Assembly: GCA_050486105.1 (NCBI GenBank)
Contig: JBJHCR010000228.1
Coordinates: forward strand, 1 to 10,913
Origin: JAEXNA01 sp050486105
GTDB lineage: Bacteria > Vulcanimicrobiota > Xenobia > Xenobiales > JADMJV01
Direction: 5' to 3'
DNA length: 10,913 nucleotides
Each line of letters begins with the position of its first letter. Positions within the stretch are counted from its first letter, which is position 1. Both the position numbers and the translations under genes were made by a program. Of the stretch, positions 6,454 through 10,913 are shown piece by piece. A model generated the notes under the pieces. It had not been told where the DNA came from. It did not search any database and was given only the letters and a program-made list of their open reading frames with translations.

Positions 6454-8085
6454 TCCCAGAACCTCGACCCCTTGCTCAAAGACTACGTCGGTGGGAACAT
6501 CTCGAAGGCGAGCCAAGTCTTCCTCGAGTTGTTTGTCGATTTGTCCGTACTGCTGTAGAAGGTTCTTCGCCCCTTCATAATCACCATCTCCCTGCAAGGT
6601 CAAGACCAAGGCTGAAAGGTCTCGGTTCGCTTGCGTCATCTTTTGAAAATCGACAACGTAAGTTCCACTGTTGGGATCTCTGGTGAAGGCCTCACGCTCT
6701 TTGAAATAATTGAACCGAACTAGATTTGCGACCCCGTGAGCCGAGGAAGCCCCAAAACGGACGGACCGGAAAATTCCAGCCAGAAAGGTGACGTGGTGGT
6801 CTTCGAGTTGTTCTTTCGGAAGTTCGCCCTTGCGGGTGAGCTCCTCGATCATAAAGAGTCCCAAGAGATCGGCCTTGTTCTCTTCGAGACCCCCGGAAAG
6901 CTCTTTCAAGGCGTCCTTCACCGTCAGGTCCACCTTCGAGCCAACAACTTTCTTTATCCCTAAACCGTGAGCCACTTCGTGGAACATGGTGTTGGCGAAG
7001 AAGGCGTCGAAGGTGATATGGGAACGTTGACTCTCGTGGATCAGGATCTCAGAAAGCGGAAGCAGTATGGTGTCGTATTTTGCTCGCATGGCGTTCTTGA
7101 GCTGCAATCTCCGCGAACCCATGGCGAGTTGCACCTCTTCATCGTTTGGGAGATTTATGGCAATGGTCTTTGATCCGGCGTTGCAATCCCCGGCATAGTA
7201 GATAACATCATAGGCATTCAAGTCGGAATCCGTCCCCGGGCTCTCAGCCTTGTACTCATCCGCGACAGGAAGCGCCTCCTGGAGGTCAGGCAAGAAGGCG
7301 GCATAGCGAGCTAGGCGTTCACTCCACTCCAGGTCCTTCACCAACACATAACCTTCGAAGGCACTGCGATAACCGTACAGGCGGTCCTCGTAGGTCTCAA
7401 TGGGCCCGATCACCACGTCGATAGGGTTGTCTTTCATCGCCATCCAGGCCATATCACTGGGTTGATAGTCGTCGTTCAAGAAGGCCGCAGCTCTGAGTTC
7501 TAGGTAGGATTTCAGGTCTGGGTCTGAGACCGAAGCGGCAGCCTTTCTCAAGTGGAGGGCGGCGGCTTCGAGTTCGGGGCGAAAGGCCTGGCTGTATGGT
7601 ATACTCACCAGATTGCCGTCACTGTCCCTACGAATGAGAGAGTACAGACCGGCCCGGTCAGAGAGGGGCGCGTCTTCAAATTCTTCCTTGGTCATATCGG
7701 TGGGATAGAAATTAGCCCCCAATGGCTTTGGACCAAACCCTGGTACAAAAGGTCGGTTGCCTTGGAGCCTGTCCCACGGACCGTAATTCACCTTGGCGTA
7801 TTCCCAGATCTCCTGGTCATCAATGAGGGTTTTCAGGGACTCAGGGTCGCCGTAGGACTGCCACCAAAATAAGCGATCCATGATCTTGGAAGCTTCGATC
7901 ATGGACTTCAAAGCTTGTCTGTCACCCTCGGTTAGGTGCTTCAAATCTGCACTCAGGCGCACCGGAGCGAACTTGACAAATTCCTCTGGCAACAGAGATG
8001 TTTCAGAGTCGGCGAAAACACAAGGGCTGAAAAAGAGTAGGACGACTAGCAGTAATGAGGTGATTCCACTTCGCATTCTGCGCAT
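6448..8085 (-). CDS. Exported M49-family (dipeptidyl-peptidase III-like) zinc peptidase
   Basis: A 545-residue protein with an N-terminal Sec signal: basic MRRMR, a hydrophobic core (about 9-20), then VFA-DS, suggesting cleavage after A25. The nearby cysteine lacks a good lipobox. The mature part matches bacterial Peptidase_M49 relatives: an NYGPWDRL segment (100-107), KPLGANFYPTDMTKEEFE (120-137), HEVAH (369-373) and EENKAD (401-406). Predicted zinc ligands are H369, H373 and a glutamate of the EE pair, with E370 as general base. Classic DPP III enzymes release dipeptides from N-termini and carry a six-residue HEXXGH; here the motif is the five-residue HEXXH, a variant I recall from a Caldithrix DPP III. 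It is also shorter than the roughly 650-730 residues of typical DPP III. It follows the RND transporter gene by 6 bp, so co-expression is likely; no clear Shine-Dalgarno is seen. The peptide substrate is unknown. Confidence 0.85.
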   Translation of the reverse strand: MRRMRSGITSLLLVVLLFFSPCVFADSETSLLPEEFVKFAPVRLSADLKHLTEGDRQALKSMIEASKIMDRLFWWQSYGDPESLKTLIDDQEIWEYAKVNYGPWDRLQGNRPFVPGFGPKPLGANFYPTDMTKEEFEDAPLSDRAGLYSLIRRDSDGNLVSIPYSQAFRPELEAAALHLRKAAASVSDPDLKSYLELRAAAFLNDDYQPSDMAWMAMKDNPIDVVIGPIETYEDRLYGYRSAFEGYVLVKDLEWSERLARYAAFLPDLQEALPVADEYKAESPGTDSDLNAYDVIYYAGDCNAGSKTIAINLPNDEEVQLAMGSRRLQLKNAMRAKYDTILLPLSEILIHESQRSHITFDAFFANTMFHEVAHGLGIKKVVGSKVDLTVKDALKELSGGLEENKADLLGLFMIEELTRKGELPKEQLEDHHVTFLAGIFRSVRFGASSAHGVANLVRFNYFKEREAFTRDPNSGTYVVDFQKMTQANRDLSALVLTLQGDGDYEGAKNLLQQYGQIDKQLEEDLARLRDVPTDVVFEQGVEVLGL

Positions 8086-8091
8086 TTCGGA

Positions 8092-10788
8092 CTAATCCGT
8101 TGCATTCCCGCTGCTGGACTTCGGGCTTGCTCCATCTTTGGTGGTCCTCATCAACTGCGGAAAAGTTTGCACCAACCAAGGGAGCAAGCAGAGCGACAAG
8201 GCTGTATTGAGCAGCAGACCCAGAGTGACCAGGAACCCTAGGGAGGCGATCCCTTGATGCTCGGCCAGCCCGATGGATGCGAACCCCGCCGCAGAAGTGG
8301 CCGCAGACAGCAGTATGGCAGGGCCGGTGCTGCAAGCCAATAGTCGTTCGTTCCCCAATTCTTGCATTCGGAGTACACTGTGAAGCCCGAACACCGAACC
8401 AATACCCAAGAGCAAGGGAACGGCCACAAAGTTAGCCGGATTAAAGCTCCAATCGAAAATTCCCATCAAGCCCAAAACGCAGAGTAACGAAACCACGCTC
8501 GGGGCCACTGCGAGCATAGCCCAGCGCAGGTCTCTGAAGACCAACAACTGAGTGAGCATTAGGGCCAGGACGGAATAAAAGATCCCATCCCAGTGAGTCT
8601 TGAGGACCAGACGCTCGAACAGCGAAATGAGAACAGGCTCTCCTGTGATTTCGGCTTTCACACTGCGGACTTCTGAGAGAAATCGCTTGAGATTCTCCGA
8701 TTGCCATATGTCAAGGCGAGGGAAAACCCGGATGACGAAACGGCCGTCGAGACCTATGAGTCTACTGGTCAATTCCTCGGGGAGATCCATGACCTCCAAG
8801 GGACCGGTCTCCTGCATTTCCAGAAGAGGGAACATCCGCCGAGCTTCAGTGAGGTTCTCCCTCCTAAGTTCTTCAAAAACATCTAGAACCGGTCCAGGAC
8901 CCCGCTCTTCAACTCGACTTCTCAGCTCTCGAGCCGCTTCACTCAAGAGTTCTTGGTTGCCACTTTCAAGCTCATTGAGCATGGCCAAGGCGGTGCGAGG
9001 GTCGACGCTCTCCTGCGCCTCCAAGAAACCGAGCAAGGTTTTCATTTCCGGCCGTGACTCCACCAAGCGCACCACCGAATCGAGTTTCTGCTCTTGGTCC
9101 TGGGGCAAGAAAGTGGACACCGCGATGACTTGACCAACGGAAGGAAGCGATCGCAACTCGGCTTCGAGTCGCCGCGATTCTTCCAAACTGTCTACCGGAA
9201 CTAAGACCGTCAACACTGAACTCCGCCCCGACTCCACGAGCTGCAGTTCAGTCTGTACCGATTCGAGTTTCTGGCTCTGCATGTTCAGCAGATGAATATC
9301 GAACCGTACCTTGGTGATCCCAGCCAGACCTATAATCGTAATTGCGGCAAAGAGGGCCAAAAGGGGAGGGGTCCAAGCCTGCAAGACGGGATTCCAATTG
9401 TTGAGCTCCTGCCGTCCCCCGGGAGGCAAGCGGTAGCCATTGCGGTCGAGTATTCCAAGCAAGGCGGGAAGAAATGTGCAGGCCGAAAGTTGACATAGCA
9501 AAACTCCAAAGAAGGCGATCATCCCTAGTTCGGCTACCCCTCTAAAGCCGACCATAACCAAAACGGCAAAAACCGAACAGGTGGCCATAGCTCCGAAGAA
9601 AGTGTCTCGACCGGCGGAAGCCATAGTCTGAGCGATGGCTGTGGGACCGTCGTTCGAAGTCCTGTTTTCGAAATACCGGAAAGTGATATGGATGCCGAAA
9701 TCGATTCCTATGCCGATCAGAATGGGAACATAGGTCACCGTGATAAAATTCAAGTGACCGATGAATAGGGCCACGCACCCGAGAGTCCAAGAGAGTCCAA
9801 CCACTAGAGTCGCCAGAGCGCAGATCGGTCTGGTCATCTCACGAAATCCGTACTTAAAGAGCAGCAACACCAACAAAAGGCTGCACAGGAGCCCGCGCAC
9901 GGAGTCCTTGGCAATGGTGTGTCGTTCGTCGTACACCAAGACCGGCTCTCCGGTTAGAGAAAAGGTGAGGTTCGGAAAATCTCGGCGTATCTGGGTGAGA
10001 ATCTTACGGACTTCGATGACCGCAGGAGCCGTGGCCTCCAAGGAGGTCGAAGCAACCTTAGCCCGCACCAGAACCAGCAAGGTTTGGCCGTCGTCGAGAC
10101 TCAGATAAACCTTTTCTTCGCCATCTCCAATCTGCCTGAAATAACGTCTCATCTCAAGATTTTCCGGCTGGGCCTCGTGGATGAAAGACGGTGATCTCTC
10201 CGGGACTGAAGGCTTGCTTCTCTCCAAGCCAAGCTGCATCAGCCGCAGCACCAAGTCCTTACCATCGCTGGTGGCCAGGAGACCTTGCAATAGGTCATCG
10301 AAAGTCGGCTCTTTCGAGCCCCCCAGGTTCTGCCGTGCTTGAACCAAGGCGAACACATCGTCACCGATCTCTTCCAGGGCCTCTCGAGACAAGTAATACA
10401 GGCCACTTCTGAGAAAAAGTTCTGACGGCAGATGATAGAGAGGGGAAGTGAGAAACTCTGGTTCTCGTTCTATGGCCTCACCCAAGGCCTGGGCTCCATC
10501 CTGGCGCTCCTTAAGTCGGCCACCGGATATGATGACCCCAATGTCCTTGGAACCCGGAAGATTCTCCCGCCAGCTGTACATGTCTTGAATCTCTGGATGC
10601 TGCCTTGAGAAGAGGACCAACCAATCCGTGTCCAAATGAAGGCGAGTGTAGGCTAGACCTACACTGAGTAAGGTGGTCAAGATAGTCACCACCATCACTA
10701 GCCGAGTCCATCGAAAGCAGAACAAGCCAACCGCGACTAGGGCGCGGCAGAGCAAGGATGGGCACCACTTAGTTAAACCGGGGGTCAC
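8092..10788 (-). CDS. RND-superfamily transporter, MMPL/HpnN-like
   Basis: An 898-residue inner-membrane protein with the duplicated RND layout. TM1 lies near 28-47, a large extracytoplasmic loop spans about 48-295, and five TM helices lie between 298 and 446. TM7 is near 474-493, a second loop spans 494-735, and five more helices lie between 736 and 876. The first repeat carries the MMPL/HpnN-type stretch ITVTYVPILIGIGIDFGIH (349-367) with D363, and RGVAELG (416-422). The second has ANFVAVPLLLGIGSVFGLH (785-803), where the aspartate position is valine; asymmetric loss in the second half also occurs, as I recall, in HpnN proteins. HpnN moves hopanoids to the outer membrane and MMPL proteins export lipids, so a proton-driven lipid exporter is the best inference. 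Hopanoid specificity is unproven because no hopanoid synthesis gene is in the window. The start is a GTG inside the end of the upstream gene (16-bp overlap), without a strong ribosome binding site. Confidence 0.9.
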   Translation of the reverse strand: MTPGLTKWCPSLLCRALVAVGLFCFRWTRLVMVVTILTTLLSVGLAYTRLHLDTDWLVLFSRQHPEIQDMYSWRENLPGSKDIGVIISGGRLKERQDGAQALGEAIEREPEFLTSPLYHLPSELFLRSGLYYLSREALEEIGDDVFALVQARQNLGGSKEPTFDDLLQGLLATSDGKDLVLRLMQLGLERSKPSVPERSPSFIHEAQPENLEMRRYFRQIGDGEEKVYLSLDDGQTLLVLVRAKVASTSLEATAPAVIEVRKILTQIRRDFPNLTFSLTGEPVLVYDERHTIAKDSVRGLLCSLLLVLLLFKYGFREMTRPICALATLVVGLSWTLGCVALFIGHLNFITVTYVPILIGIGIDFGIHITFRYFENRTSNDGPTAIAQTMASAGRDTFFGAMATCSVFAVLVMVGFRGVAELGMIAFFGVLLCQLSACTFLPALLGILDRNGYRLPPGGRQELNNWNPVLQAWTPPLLALFAAITIIGLAGITKVRFDIHLLNMQSQKLESVQTELQLVESGRSSVLTVLVPVDSLEESRRLEAELRSLPSVGQVIAVSTFLPQDQEQKLDSVVRLVESRPEMKTLLGFLEAQESVDPRTALAMLNELESGNQELLSEAARELRSRVEERGPGPVLDVFEELRRENLTEARRMFPLLEMQETGPLEVMDLPEELTSRLIGLDGRFVIRVFPRLDIWQSENLKRFLSEVRSVKAEITGEPVLISLFERLVLKTHWDGIFYSVLALMLTQLLVFRDLRWAMLAVAPSVVSLLCVLGLMGIFDWSFNPANFVAVPLLLGIGSVFGLHSVLRMQELGNERLLACSTGPAILLSAATSAAGFASIGLAEHQGIASLGFLVTLGLLLNTALSLCLLPWLVQTFPQLMRTTKDGASPKSSSGNATD

Positions 10789-10913
10789 AAGCCGCTCTCA
10801 TCAAGAAACTCCGCTCGCTCTACCTTCCAATTTTGTCCTTCTTGGCGCATGAGAAAACGAGCGTTGAAGTGGCGGTCTTGTCCCGTCTCAACGAAGGCCA
10901 TACGAACCAGGAC
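10773..10913 (-). CDS. C-terminal fragment of an unidentified gene upstream of the RND transporter
   Basis: This minus-strand frame is open from the right edge to TAA at 10773-10775 and gives 46 residues. They include AFVETGQDRHFNARFLMRQE and then NWKVERSFLMR. The alternating hydrophobic pattern with a terminal x-W-K-V strand is what the last beta strands of NTF2-like or MlaC/HpnM-like lipid-binding proteins look like. MlaC proteins normally continue some 40-50 residues beyond this point and this one does not, so the resemblance is only structural. The other two minus frames hit stops within this stretch. The stop lies 16 bp inside the RND gene, which supports an operon with it. If it were a periplasmic lipid carrier it would fit an HpnM-HpnN-like arrangement, but too little is visible to name it. 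Confidence 0.5.

Noticed and set aside
8010..8030. Lipoprotein reading of the M49 peptidase signal (cysteine after the hydrophobic core)
   Set aside because: The residues before the cysteine are F-S-P, and proline at -1 does not fit a lipobox. VFA-DS a few residues later is a normal signal peptidase I site.
8600..9133. 177-codon plus-strand open frame opposite the RND gene
   Set aside because: It is serine- and arginine-rich with no family resemblance, no ribosome binding site, and lies wholly antisense to a strongly supported coding region.
10773..10913. Naming the right-edge fragment as HpnM or MlaC
   Set aside because: Only 46 residues are visible and they end too soon after the W-K-V strand for MlaC. 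The neighbour alone is not enough to name it.

Overview
This is a bacterial chromosomal window of moderately high GC. It is densely packed, with genes averaging a little over 1 kb, almost no intergenic space and several stop/start overlaps. Nothing in it looks mobile: I see no IS, integrase, tRNA, rRNA or CRISPR array. A Gram-negative-type envelope is the best guess. The evidence is an HpnN/MMPL-type RND exporter, a peptidoglycan-recycling kinase (AnmK) and a secreted zinc peptidase behind a Sec signal peptide. A luciferase-like oxidoreductase of the coenzyme F420-associated type suggests an organism that makes F420, but the phylum cannot be fixed from the sequence alone.

Layout, left to right. 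(1) Bases 2-1534 (+): the 3' part of a gene for a protein with a winged-helix-like N-terminal stretch and an ST7-like TPR tail; its true start probably lies outside the window. (2) Bases 1580-5171 (-): a compact four-gene unit read right to left. It encodes an LLM-class (F420-type) oxidoreductase, a Sfp-type 4'-phosphopantetheinyl transferase and two family-2 glycosyltransferases in tandem. The genes overlap by 8 bp, are separated by 34 bp, and overlap by 4 bp (ATGA), so co-transcription and partial translational coupling are likely. (3) Bases 5172-5244: a short divergent gap with an imperfect hairpin. (4) Bases 5245-6453 (+): anmK. (5) Bases 6448-10913 (-): a second unit read right to left, with the C-terminal end of an unidentified gene, an 898-residue RND transporter and an M49 (dipeptidyl-peptidase III-like) peptidase. 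The first two overlap by 16 bp and the last two are 6 bp apart.

How the genes may work together (inference). The LLM/PPTase/GT2/GT2 unit looks like accessory machinery for a carrier-protein-dependent, glycosylated product such as a polyketide, peptide or lipid, but no carrier protein or synthase lies in the window. The RND/M49 unit looks like an envelope unit: an inner-membrane lipid-type exporter co-expressed with an exported zinc peptidase. AnmK stands alone between them in peptidoglycan recycling. The most interesting points are the unusual four-gene combination, an 8-base poly-C tract inside one glycosyltransferase gene, the pentapeptide HEXXH zinc site in the exported M49 protein, and a back-to-back stop palindrome between anmK and the peptidase gene.
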